DNA from: Phaeotremella fagi
Lineage: Eukaryota > Basidiomycota > Tremellomycetes > Tremellales > Phaeotremellaceae
Reading direction: 5' to 3'
Length of the DNA stretch: 64,000 nt
NCBI GenBank assembly: GCA_001599715.1
Contig: BCHU01000008.1
Span: forward strand, 806,001 to 870,000
Shown here piece by piece: positions 13,995-24,535 of this stretch; position 1 is the stretch's first letter; the number at the start of each line of letters is the position of its first letter. Below the pieces are notes generated by a model. The model worked only from the letters and a program-made list of their open reading frames with translations, was not told where the DNA came from and made no database searches. A program made the position numbers and the translations under genes.

Positions 13995-14340
13995 AGTCAT
14001 ACGATAATGGACTTTTTAAAGAGGGGGAGATACGATTGATTCGTATCATGTACAACAAACGATCATTTCATTCTACTTTGGACATTCTTTCATTTTTTCA
14101 CGTTTTCACTTGATTATGACTTTTTTTCTCCCATTTATCTTTTACTTTATATTTGTAAATTCGCATTGAAATCATTATAACTTGGATCGTATGAGTATGA
14201 GATCAGATGCATGCATAGCTGTTTTATAACTACGTATTGTGATGTCGGAACAGCTAGAGTCGCGTTGATTGGGGCGCCACAACAATATTAAAGTCATCGC
14301 GTTCATCATCGAATCTTCTCTACCCACAACAACAACCAGA
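13995..14340. other. Intergenic, 3' and 5' flanks
   Basis: Tandem + strand genes on both sides. A T-rich stretch at 14,070-14,160 is a plausible 3' processing region. Nothing else recognised. Confidence 0.4.
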
Positions 14341-15695
14341 ATGGCCTCAACATCAAGAGGTATCCCAATAACAGCCAAACACTCCGATGCAGAAGGCTAC
14401 GAGATGCCATGGTAAGGCCTATCCCCTATCCCTCAAGAAAAACAACTAAATAGCGAGCACGTAGGGTTGAGAAATACCGACCGATCAAACTGGAAGATAT
14501 CGTTGGTAATTCGGAAACTGTCGAACGTCTGAAAGTCATAGCTGAAGATGGGAATGTACCTCATATAATCATATCTGTAGGTTCTGGTTTTCACGTTCTA
14601 TCTGGTCATGAGATGCTGAAAAAGGAATTTTTCGTAGGGGATGCCCGGTATTGGTAAAACTACTTCTATACTTTGTTTAGCACATGCTCTTCTGGGTGAT
14701 GCGTATAAGGAAGGTGTTTTAGAACTCAACGCATCGGATGAACGGTGGGTCTTGAGTTCCCATCCTGGTATGCCTTGTTGTACTAACCTCTACTTCAGTG
14801 GTATCGACGTTGTTCGTAATAAAATCAAATCTTTCGCTCAAAAGAAAGTTACTTTACCACCTGGAAGACATAAGATCGTCATCTTAGATGAAGCAGATTC
14901 GTAAGTGACCCACTCACTATTATCTAGTATAGACTAAAACTCAATATTCATGTTAGGATGACAGCAGGTGCCCAACAAGCTCTTCGTCGAACGATGGAGA
15001 TTTATTCCAACACCACAAGATTCGCTTTAGCTTGTAACATGTCTAACAAAATTATCGAACCTATTCAATCGAGATGTGCTATCCTGCGTTATTCGAAATT
15101 AAGGGATGCCGAGGTTTTGAAAAGATTGAAAGAGATTTGTGAATACGAAACGGTGGGTTCCAATCGCTCAATCACACAGATATCTGATTGATAACAAAAC
15201 TAGGTCCCTCATAACGATGAAGGATTAGCAGCGTTGATCTTCACAGCTGAAGGTGACATGAGACAAGCTATCAATAATCTCCAATCGACGTATTCAGGAT
15301 TCGGTTTCGTCTCGCAAGACAACGTTTTCAAAATCTGTGATCAACCCCATCCAATCGCTGTTCAAGCCATGATCAAGAATTGTACCAAAGGTGATATAGA
15401 CGATGCGTTGGTTAGGATCAATGATTTATGGGATAAAGGTTATAGCGCGGTTGACATCGTCGTTACCGTTTTTAGGGTTGTCAAGGGGATGGACGATTTG
15501 GCTGAATATTTGAAATTGGAGTTTATAAGGGTATGTCAGAGTTCTATACTTTGGTCAGATCTGATGTTTGGCTTGTAGGAAATCGGTTGGACTCATATGA
15601 GGATACTTGAAGGTGTTGGAACGCTTGTTCAACTCGGTGCGATGATCGCTAGATTATGTCGATTATCGATCGATCCGCAATTACTCAAACTGTAA
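14341..15695 (+). CDS. RFC4: Replication factor C small subunit (yeast Rfc4 / human RFC2)
   Basis: AAA+ subunit of the clamp loader that places PCNA on DNA. Seen: [17 protein letters not shown], Walker [31 protein letters not shown], Walker [12 protein letters not shown], the SRC-type arginine finger [33 protein letters not shown] and the C-terminal [19 protein letters not shown]. These match Rfc4/RFC2 rather than Rfc2, 3 or 5 ([10 protein letters not shown] and [12 protein letters not shown] are typical). At least six introns; Walker A starts a new exon near 14,639, and Walker B and the adjoining [11 protein letters not shown] are split by another. Convergent with PSD1, 50 bp between stops. 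Confidence 0.95.
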
Positions 15696-15745
15696 CAAGT
15701 GATCAACAAATACAACATTATTCCCTATGCATTGTTTCATGTAGA

Positions 15746-17434
15746 TTACTTCTTTTCCTTCTCCTCTTTATCCCCGATTCTACCTAAAGTTTGACCAACT
15801 TTAATCAATTCCCCAGGTTTAACTGTAAAATTCCAATCTTTAGGAGCTTCAAAAACGAGTACGATCGTGCTACCCAATCTGAATCCACCCATTTCCTCAC
15901 CAGTCAATAAAGGTTGACCACGTAGAATCGTCGATGCAGATGAATAAACGGCTTCGGTAAACGTATGAGGTGGATGAGTCATTTTTCTGGTATTCGTTCG
16001 TAAACTCTCATCAAAGTTGATTCGTATACTTCCAACATTGGTAGCTCCTACTGGTACCATACTGAAAAACCCGTATTTCCACCTTCCTAACAGAGCTACT
16101 CTTTCGTTTAGCACGAATAGATCTTTCAATCGATTCGCAATGTAGGGTGAGACACTGAACAGATCTCCAGTGAAATGTCGTCGTCGTTCGACGACCCATG
16201 ATGTTGGACTGTGGAATCGATGGTAATCACCCGGTGCTAGGTAGACGACGAAAAAGAATAATTTGTTTTCTGGGTTCAATCTTGGTAGTTCAGTTTGATT
16301 TTTCGCATCCTCTATATTTGTAAGATTCGAGATGGCAGTCGTACCAAGTTCCAAAGCTACGTTGGCGTCGTGTGTGAGATCAGTCGATGGAGTCGGATGT
16401 GAGGCGTCATGATCCTTCCCTTTTTTCGGTAGAGATTCGTCATGAACTTTGATAGATTTTTCATTGTCTGTTCCAAGAAGTGAAGAAAGTGAATAATGGA
16501 TATCGTTGATGTTGGCGAAATGTTCGTCGTCGACTATTTTTTTACCGACGATTTCGGTAGGTTTACCAACGGCTTGGGATTGTTGACCGAGAAGGGCTTC
16601 CAGTGAATAAGTCATTCCCTTGACTTGTTCAACTTTTTCACCAACGATTTCACCGTAATGCAGTACACGTCCATCAGCTGGTGAAACCTGGAAGTGGGTG
16701 AGTTAGACAATTGACTTATGGTTAACCTACCATTGGAGCATCATCAATAGGTCTTCTACCTTCTTTCATCTCTCTATAAAAGAATGAACCCAAACTATCG
16801 TAATGAATCAAATCTTCAGGAACTTCATCTAGATTACAACCGAAAATCGTCGCATAAAGCTTAAACCCAAAAGGTCGAAACCAAACCGGTAAAACCAATC
16901 CATTGAGATATCCCCAGAGTTGTGAAAGTGATCTCAGCGGTAGTGCACCGAGAACTCTAACCTGGAGATCAATCAGTGATCGATCGGTATCAAGGATATA
17001 AAAATACCTTACCTGCCATGGTCCAGTTGATTTCGATTTGACAACAGCCCCCTTTTCACCTTGAGATTCGACTTCGATCTCGTCCTGCGATTGTTTCCTA
17101 AATTGGACAGCTAGTAAGACCAGAGCTCCAAGCGCTATAGGGATAGGATACCATTTCGTAGGTGTCGACCAAGCTTTGGTGACTTTATCTAAAAGGACGA
17201 AATTAACATTGAATCATCAGTTTGATTGATAGAGAAACAATGCGTACCACTAAGCGATTTTTCGTTGGAATCTTTGGTATCAAATTTCGGTGGAACACTG
17301 GAATTGTATCTGACATGTAGCGTGAATTTGGGCGAGGGAGAGGGCTTGTATTGAATCTGTATTGGGTTTTGTTGGATACGGATACGATGGTTTAGACCTA
17401 GATTCGATGAAGGTATAGGTATTCTTGGTTTCAT
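15746..17434 (-). CDS. PSD1: Mitochondrial phosphatidylserine decarboxylase
   Basis: Pyruvoyl enzyme of the inner mitochondrial membrane that converts phosphatidylserine to phosphatidylethanolamine. Seen: Arg/Lys-rich N-terminus MKPRIPIPSSNLGLNHRIRI (presequence-like), membrane segment WYPIPIALGALVLLAVQF, SPADGRVLHYGEIV with the catalytic Asp, YHRFHSPTSW, and the self-cleavage site LGST in GGFRLGSTIVLVFEAP, where the Ser becomes the pyruvoyl group. About 75 aa of low-complexity sequence sit between the MTYSLEALLG segment and the LFFFVVYLAPGDYHRFHSP core, longer than I would expect for the family. Introns lie near 17,190-17,247, 16,970-17,013 and 16,690-16,730. Start is the first ATG of the presequence. 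Confidence 0.93.
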
Positions 17435-17867
17435 TTTGTTATGGTTTTTTGATTCAGATTTGGTGTGGAAATTGAGGATTGTGTAGCTGGAGATTGTCGC
17501 TCGGTTTTATGACGCGTAACTTGGGTCACGTGATATGGTGCTCGTTTTCGTATAAATGAATACCAGCTTAGCTTATGCCTAGACCTGTCCAGAAGAACAG
17601 GTATGCATGCTCTGATCCAATTCCAATGCTTCCCTCATAAGTCTCAGTGTAAATACGTGAAACAATAATGAATTGATCAAATGGCGAAATCGATCTACAA
17701 TTAGATGTTAAAAGTCCTCAAAACATCAACCGCCACCAAATCCATTTCTCGTACCAATTGCGCTGGTATATGTAACTAACTATTCATCAACGTTTATCAT
17801 TTATCTCTCCCATAAATTCAAGATCAAGAATAAGTATGTAGTGATTGAGACCGAGGATAATGCCAAA
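17435..17867. promoter_or_regulatory. Divergent PSD1 / RMI1 promoter region
   Basis: 433 bp between divergent starts. It contains the palindrome-like GGGTCACGTGATATGG at 17,522-17,537, with a CACGTG E-box core. No gene seen. Confidence 0.45.
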
Positions 17868-19205
17868 ATGTCGAGCTCAGATCTGATCTTAAATTATCTA
17901 CGAAAACAGTATCCCAATCCACCCATCAATCAAGTTAGTCCATGGTTTGAAAAATCAAAAAAACAACTTCTAACTCAAGTACTAGACATGGGTACGAGAA
18001 TGCGTCAAGGAACTCGTGGATATGGGTGAGACTGTAACGGAGGATTTAATGGTGAGATGATATACTAGACAAACGTCGATTTGACATCTAACCCGATCTG
18101 AAGAACGAACAATATTTGAATACCGATTTATCAATCTCAACACTTCCTTTACCAATACCTATACCAAACCCAGAAACCCATCAAAAACAAGTCTTCCAAA
18201 CCAAAACAATCCTTCAATTAACTTCAATAACAGAAATATCATCATCAGCATTCCAACTTCATACGACCTACGAACAACGACGTGATATTTTAGATGGGCA
18301 TACGGCGATTAGAACGATGGATGATGAAGATGACGAAGATAATGAATTTGATAGAGGGAAACTACCTGGTTACCCTCGATCTATGTTGAAGGTTACTTTG
18401 AGTGATGGCAGGGATATCATCAAGGGGATGGAATATAAACGAATTGATGGGTTGATCTTGGGTAATACACCCTTAGGTTGTAAGGTTGTTTTGAAGAATG
18501 TTAAGATGTTAAGGGGGATTTGTGAGTGAGCGGTTCACTTGTAGTATCAGTTTTAACTTTTTTCATAGTACTGTTGACTCCAGAGAATACGACCATTCTA
18601 GGAGGCTCTGTTGACGGTCTCCAGAAGCACCAACAAAGACAATTCATCGCGGGTCTACTTGAACGCATGGGGTAAGTTTGTCTAATATACACTACTGACG
18701 ACACAGAAAACCTATTCCAGACGAATTGGAAATGGAAGATACACCACAGACACAATCAAACCGAACGCAACCCCCATCCATCCCACGAGCCTCGAATCCA
18801 CGACCAACGAGGAATCAACAAGATACGATAGAAATATCAGATGACGACGATTTCGAGTTTGACGATAGTTTCTTAAAACAAGTTGACGAGGTTGAAGCTA
18901 GAGTTACAGGATCGGGAACAGGAGCAGGACCTTCAAGATCAAACAATCATCCTCCGTCTTCGAATAAAAGGAAATTAAATCCGTCCTCCAGTGGTAACGG
19001 TAAAAGAAATTCAAATTCGAATCCGTCAACAGGTAATCGAAAATCGTTACCAACAGTTATAAACGACTCGTCAGATATTGAATTTGAAGAATTCGACGAT
19101 AGTTTCATCAGACAGGTGGATGAGGTTGTCGCTAGAGCTGGTAACAGAAGGAACGAGCGGGGTGGAAATTATAATGATAGAGAGATTATCGAGATCAGTG
19201 ACTGA
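17868..19205 (+). CDS. RMI1: RecQ-mediated genome instability protein RMI1
   Basis: OB-fold partner of the RecQ helicase-Top3 complex that dissolves recombination intermediates. Exons 17868-17933, 17986-18051, 18104-18521, 18569-18671 and 18707-19205 total 1,152 nt, 383 aa. Seen: LNYLRKQYPNPPINQTWVRE and CVKELVDMGE (helical N-terminal region), NEQYLNTDLSISTLP, then the OB fold YPRSMLKVTLSDGRDI, GMEYKRIDGLILGNTPLGC, KVVLKN and LLLTPENTTILGGSV. The 17934-17985 intron is essential: without it the frame runs into a stop at 18,027. The C-terminal tail carries a repeated acidic motif, DDSFLKQVDEV and DDSFIRQVDEV, each near an IEIS/VIND acidic patch, and ends with IIEISD. Confidence 0.9.
18826..19202 (+). 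repeat. Repeated acidic SIM-like motif in RMI1 tail
   Basis: Two degenerate protein-level copies of about 26 residues, at about 18,826-18,902 and 19,053-19,136, share DDSF(L/I)(K/R)QVDEV preceded by a hydrophobic-acidic run. A third short IIEISD lies at the stop. The spacer between copies is Ser/Asn/Arg-rich. Hydrophobic triplets followed by acidic residues are the form of SUMO-interacting motifs; that function is inference. Confidence 0.6.
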
Positions 19206-19741
19206 CATAACAAACTCAAATACACATATTTTTGGTGACATAGCATATTTTACGATTATGATGACATACGAGTGACGACATGGGGTTTTGTTCTTCTTTT
19301 CACCGTTATTTCAATCAGTTGGCAGTTCGAGTTTCAGTCATTTGATACATTTCTCAGATAAGCAAACGAAACGAAAGTGAGCCTTTGTAATCGCTCCACA
19401 GGTATATCGAGATGAAAATAGGTAAACCTTTCAAAAGAGAGATCAAGAAGAAAGCAGGATTAGACCTTCCAAAGCGCTCCACAGCTCTTGTCTATTGAAG
19501 TACCGAACGACTTTCTTTTCACTGATAATAAGGAATTGAGTTTTTCAAAAAGGATATCGAAGAAAGGATTTGGCCTTCGTAATCGCTCCACAGCTCTAGA
19601 GATAATAGGTAGCATAGTTCACATCCTTCACTTTCTCTTCGCCCATCTTGAAATCTATCGCTTTCACTTTATCCACACTGCAAATAGTGCAAATTCATCT
19701 TCTTTCAACAAGACGCATTTCAACAAATAGACGATACAATC
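19206..19741. repeat. Degenerate direct repeats upstream of an orphan gene
   Basis: Three copies of a motif close to GCCTTCGTAATCGCTCCACAG occur at about 19,382, 19,464 and 19,573. Flanking blocks (AAAGAGAGATCAAGAAGAAAG and AAAAAGGATATCGAAGAAAG) are also related, giving a tandem unit of roughly 90-110 bp. No convincing gene in the stretch. It directly precedes the orphan gene at 19,742. Confidence 0.65.
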
Positions 19742-20188
19742 ATGTCAGAACAAGCCGAGAACAAATCCTTAGCTACATTGTACAAGCTTGCACCTAAAGA
19801 AGCTACGGAGGATCAGACTCCAGTTAAAGAAATTTCTGTTTACCCAAACGACTACCAAGAGGCGATCTATCATCTCCAACAAAAAAAGTTAGTCTCAATA
19901 GAGTGGTCAAAACTTCAGTTATGGGATGATAGTTCCGATGGTTCGGAGGCCAGCAAGGAAAGGTACGGAAAGATGAAAGAGGAATATATAAGAAATCGTG
20001 TGGAGCTTTCAAAATCCATCGACACATTCATCAACAGTGGATCGGTAGAGGGCTGGAAGGAGGTTTATGATGAGATTGATGATGAATTCTTGAGTTGGAG
20101 AGGTCAACTTCAAGAGGCGGAAAAAAGTTTAGAGGAGGCGAGAAAGTTGAAGAGACGGAGAAGGAAAGGAGGGTCTGAAGCGTGTTGA
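19742..20188 (+). CDS. Orphan 148-aa protein, probable coiled coil
   Basis: Single-exon gene, unrecognised. It starts at ATG 19742 (MSEQAENKSLATLYKLAPKE) and stops at TGA 20186-20188. The sequence is strongly charged with two helical stretches, KMKEEYIRNRVELSKSIDTF and the Glu/Lys heptad-like WRGQLQEAEKSLEEARKLKR, and ends in a basic cluster KLKRRRRKGGSEAC that could be a nuclear localisation signal. No signal peptide or membrane segment. A protein-like composition and a clean start after the repeated upstream region support a gene. Function unknown. Conservation is not testable here. Confidence 0.55.
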   Translation: MSEQAENKSLATLYKLAPKEATEDQTPVKEISVYPNDYQEAIYHLQQKKLVSIEWSKLQLWDDSSDGSEASKERYGKMKEEYIRNRVELSKSIDTFINSGSVEGWKEVYDEIDDEFLSWRGQLQEAEKSLEEARKLKRRRRKGGSEAC

Positions 20189-20789
20189 GAAATAGCAGTA
20201 TCCTTTCATTTTCTTTTTCTTCTTTCCTTTGGTTTCTATTTTGCTTATCTTGAACCACCCTTGATACAATCCCCTTCACCTTTCGTTCGTTCGCCTTTTT
20301 TTTCTTTTGCTTTAGGTGATTTGGTGTAAGCTAGGAAACAGAAAACTCGAAAAGACTGCGCTTGAATGCATTGTAATCTCGCGAGCTTATTGCCAAAGTG
20401 GCTACAGTGTTGATTGGGTTGTACTGTATTTTGTGCCACATTTCATACCCTCAAACAGCTCCGAGCAAATTAATGTACGGTTTGCCCTTCAGAATTATTG
20501 TTACTACTAGCGTGACAGGTAGTAGTTGATACAACTCCGTCATATTATCACCGAAATACAAACAAAAGTAGCGCCTTAGAAAAGCAGCAAAATCTCAATA
20601 ATGATTTCTCCGATCGACCCATAATGAAAGGTTGGGCGGAATGTAAAAATACATACTGGACAGTACACTCCTTGCAAGTGCTCAAGAAGCCAGTTCAAAA
20701 CGTGTCTATATCTTTCTCGTCTTTTTATCTGATTGTTTGTCAACAATTATACCCACATCATCCAAGCTCACAGAACGACACAAACGAGG
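20189..20789. other. Intergenic flank between two orphan genes
   Basis: 601 bp with a T-rich stretch at 20,205-20,310 right after the stop, likely 3' UTR and polyadenylation region. No supported gene. Confidence 0.4.
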
Positions 20790-22343
20790 ATGAACATGCC
20801 ACGAAGCGTCGAGTCAACATCTGCTGCTCCTGATTCTGATTTGAGTTTCCAAAAATGGTTTCAAGGGATTCAAGGTTACAAATCCAAAAACAAGAACATC
20901 ACCTCACCTCCACTCGAAGATCAAAACTACAAAGATATCTTTTTGCAAGCTTGGAAGAATCTTGATTACAAGTATCATCCAACTAATTCCCAAAATCCCA
21001 AAACAGAATCAAGCTTCAGACACCAAGGTTACTCACAAGACGATCAGCTAAACAAAACTTTTGGTCCTAGATTCAACTCCATTTGGCCAGAAACTGGTCG
21101 ACTCACAGGTAAGAGTCAAGACGATAGTCAAACAGAGAGATTGTTCAGTGATCGACATGTCACACCTTTCCTCGGAATCGTTTCCGGTAGCTCAATCACC
21201 TTAAAGTCTGCGAAATACACCCTAACTTTCGATAAGAAGTTACAAGAGTCTCTGGGATTATGTCTGCCACTTACAGATTGGTACCAAAGAAAAGAGGGTG
21301 GGATTTTGGAATGGAGTTCTTGTGATCCTTTCACTGGGTTTGGAAGTGTGAGTCGAATGAACCTTTGTGATCTGTTTTTCGGAACGGGCTGAGTTTTAGG
21401 CTTGGCCATACGGATGCAAAACTAATGGAAGACCGAATTCAAGAGAGCATATTGAGCGAATGAAAAAGAAAATAAGTGGTGAGTGGGCTTTGGAATACAC
21501 ACGAAGCTGATGGAAGATTTAAATTCAAAATTACTCCCTGGGGAGCACTACAAACTAGTCACTTTTTGTCGACACCAAGAAGGTGGGTGTTTTTGCTGAT
21601 GATGACGATTTTCTACTGACGCTGTGTAAAACCCTTGACAGGAACCCATAATATAGAAGAAGTAGGACACTCGCTACAGAAACACCTATTGCCAGACTGA
21701 CCTCAGGAAACCAGTACACCCGTGAAAACGAAAAAGATCCTAGTCTCAGCGAACATCGTGTCGAAGAAGCCAAAACAGCTCATACCCTTCTAGCGAACAA
21801 TGGAATATTGTCTCATCTAGCTTCAGCCAAACAATTCGTAACATGCTTAAAGAGGACCGAACAAACTCTAGAGCACATGCTTGGTTACACACTCAGCTCG
21901 AAGGACGGGGAACTCGTTGGAATATCAAATAAACAGAGCCACGATCGACCTAACGAAATTATTGTCAACGTCATTGACGTGAGTTTTGATGTTTGTGTTT
22001 TCATGCTGAGAAGTAGAATTTAGCCGAAATCATGATCGATCCAAGTTCCATTCCCGACAAGTACAAGATCCCAAAACCCGAAAACTGCGATTCCATTCTA
22101 GGCAAGTTAACCTACGATTTCCAAGTTCACGGCCTGAAAGAACATTATGCCTCATACACTGAAAGATTGATGAATGCTTTTGATTCTCTGATTGATATTT
22201 CTGGTACAGAGGAGATGGTCGTTTGGGCTCATAACGGTGGAATAGGGGCTTTTTCAAGAAGTTTATTTGGGAGGAGGCTGACGTTAGATCCTGGGGGTTT
22301 CATGACTGCTGTGTTGCATGTTCGTGATAACGAGAGTCTTTAA
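20790..22343 (+). CDS. Orphan multi-exon protein, about 453 aa (model tentative)
   Basis: Unrecognised. Proposed exons 20790-21347, 21400-21478, 21507-21582, 21657-21978 and 22017-22343 sum to 1,362 nt in one frame. First exon starts MNMPRSVESTSAAPDSDLSF and contains WYQRKEGGILEWSSCDPFTG; the last contains LGKLTYDFQVHGLKEHYASY and EEMVVWAHNGGIGAFSRSLF and stops at 22341-22343. The 28-nt gap between exons 2 and 3 is too short for a normal intron, so that junction is the weak point: the gene may be misread there or damaged. No signal peptide or transmembrane segment. It could also be two genes. Confidence 0.5.
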
Positions 22344-22693
22344 CTGTTTGGTTTTGTTTGGTTTCTGTCGCTTCGTAATTTGAATATTTTGTGTTGGTGT
22401 GTTTGTGAAGTAGACTATGCTGTTTATGAAGAGAATATATTTATCAGTAGACTGTATATCGTCCATCGCACCAAAGCAACAAATCAGGTTTTCCTGCCAA
22501 AACTCCTTAATACGGCATGATGCTACTGTACTGACAAAGTCGAGCATAAAGCTTGAAAGGTAGGTGACCATTACTAAGACCATAGCATTACAACGACATG
22601 AACTAAATTAATGAGATACTAATGCTAGATATTACAAACCAAAACCAGACAACAAGATGACCCAAAACCCAGAATCGAAAACATACACCTGGC
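22344..22693. other. Convergent intergenic space
   Basis: 350 bp between two convergent 3' ends, AT-rich, presumably both terminators. No gene seen. Confidence 0.4.
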
Positions 22694-24256
22694 CTAATCC
22701 AAACTCCCACCAAATCCAGCCACCAAACCCGCCACAATAATCTTCTTGATACTCATCCCCTCTCTATATCTACAAAGTATCCAACCGCCCTGTGCTCCAC
22801 CTCGACTAGCCGCCGCCCTAATCACCAACTCAGCCGCCATCCTACCCGTATTAATCCGATTTTCACCATCGACTTCACCGCCTGGATCTAATTGTTGACG
22901 GAGAGCTTTCCATGAATCGTCTAACAGCATGTGTTCAGAGTCTGAGTTTATGCTCGTCATCGGATGTATACCGCCGTATTGACATGGGAAAGATTGACAT
23001 AGTCTTGTGGCGAAGATTAAGAGTCCTGGGTCGTTTACTACGTGTCCGTCTGAGAGGTGACAACATGCTTTGAGACGGGTTAGGAGGTCTGGTTGAGTTA
23101 TAGCTTGTTGTTGGTGTTGCTGTTGGCTATTTGCTGATACAGGGGTTTGGATACTAGAATTGGGTAAGGAGTTGGATAGACCGGGTGAAATAGTTGATTG
23201 TCTGTTTACATTAGAATTCAAACCGTTTTTATTGTTATTATTGTTGTTATTATTATTGTTGTTGTTGAGGTGATTGTTGTCACCAGGACTGGTTTCGAAT
23301 AAACTGAACAAACCAAAGTTAGGAGTACCGTTGGTATTCCCGTTAGAATTGGTATTATTGTTATGATTCTGATGGTTGTTGTTGTTATTCGACGTCGTAC
23401 GGAATAAAGACGAGGTATCCAGATTACCGCTGAAGTCTGGGAAATTATCCGTTGTTGAAACAGGACTGAGACCTGTTGAACCGATACCAAAGGACGGCAA
23501 CGTCATGAAATTATATGAATTCTGCAAATCCTCATTGGAGGGTGGTGAGAAGAGAGATAAATTTCCTGGATGGGTTATAGTGTTATTGTTGTTGTTCGAA
23601 GTATCGTTAGGTTTGGTGTTCAACAAAGACGTCGAATGGGGTAACGAGATTGAACCTTTTCCATGACCAGAAACAGGAGTTCCATTACCAGTAACATTAG
23701 GTGACAACGTTTCGCTATCCCTCAAATCCCTCTCATCATCCGAGGTAGAAGTATCCACGTCCGGTAACCCTCTAGCCCTTCTTTCCCTCTCCCTAGCCTC
23801 CTTCCTAGCTCGAACACGTTCAGACATGGGGACACCACCTTCCTTCAATGCCTTGCCTCTACCCGTTGGACCAGATCCGATCCGAGTCCTGTCTCCTTCA
23901 GGTAGACTCAGTAACGCTCTGAGTTGGTTGTTCTCATTTTCTAAACCCAAGATTCTTTCTTCCAAGGATGCCAGGTGTTCCGCTCGACGTAATCTGAAAG
24001 CTCGTTGGACTTCCCTTGCACGAGATGGTGGAAGATGGTCGTTCGGTTTACGTCCTCTGGGTTCATGTCGGTCCTGGTGGGTAGGTGGGTTAGTTTGTGC
24101 GATGTTGTTGTGATGCAGATGAAACGCGTGGTAGGTAGGGGAATGATGACATGTAATGATGATAACGATGAATGGAATCAAATCGACTCGACTCACCTTT
24201 TGACCAGAGGTTCCTTCGGGTGGAACGGACGATCCAGCGTCAGTGTCAGCGTCCAT
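22694..24256 (-). CDS. bZIP transcription factor with poly-Asn linker
   Basis: Nuclear DNA-binding protein. From ATG 24256 (MDADTDAGSSVPPEG) an in-frame 123-nt intron (24196-24074) is removed, joining SGQK to DRHEPRGRKPND. The basic region SRAREVQRAFRLRR is followed by the zipper HLASLEERILGLENENNQLR. A long Ser/Asn-rich linker includes an uninterrupted run of 12 Asn (about 23,232-23,267). The C-terminal part has a Cys-containing region with KACCHLSDGHVVND, ATRLCQSFPCQYGG and a final GGWILCRYREGMSIKK, comparable in place to the redox-sensitive Cys domains of Yap/Pap1 factors (inference). In the basic region the usual invariant Asn position reads Ala. Target genes unknown. Confidence 0.85.
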   Translation of the reverse strand: MDADTDAGSSVPPEGTSGQKVSRVDLIPFIVIIITCHHSPTYHAFHLHHNNIAQTNPPTHQDRHEPRGRKPNDHLPPSRAREVQRAFRLRRAEHLASLEERILGLENENNQLRALLSLPEGDRTRIGSGPTGRGKALKEGGVPMSERVRARKEARERERRARGLPDVDTSTSDDERDLRDSETLSPNVTGNGTPVSGHGKGSISLPHSTSLLNTKPNDTSNNNNNTITHPGNLSLFSPPSNEDLQNSYNFMTLPSFGIGSTGLSPVSTTDNFPDFSGNLDTSSLFRTTSNNNNNHQNHNNNTNSNGNTNGTPNFGLFSLFETSPGDNNHLNNNNNNNNNNNNKNGLNSNVNRQSTISPGLSNSLPNSSIQTPVSANSQQQHQQQAITQPDLLTRLKACCHLSDGHVVNDPGLLIFATRLCQSFPCQYGGIHPMTSINSDSEHMLLDDSWKALRQQLDPGGEVDGENRINTGRMAAELVIRAAASRGGAQGGWILCRYREGMSIKKIIVAGLVAGFGGSLD

Positions 24257-24535
24257 GTCGTGTTTTCGTGTAAACGACGAGAATCACGCTTTGAGATTTC
24301 AAATAGATGTGAATTAATCTAATCTAATCTAATCAAGAGACGAGTAACGAATTGCAATATAACGAATGAATTGTGTGATATTGTTGTATGGTGATGATAT
24401 TCAAATGAAATGATTAGTAGTAGCTAGGTGAGGATGTGAAAATGGCATTTCAGGGTCAATTGTCAATTCCAGCTTATTCAAATAACACGGTGTTACGGTG
24501 ATTTATGATCTGTGGCATCTTGACCCCGTGGCACC

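Noticed and set aside
17841..18029. Unspliced reading of the RMI1 5' region ending at 18,029
   Set aside because: It begins with GTG and reads through the 17,934-17,985 intron; the spliced version gives the family sequence TWVRECVKEL and restores the frame.
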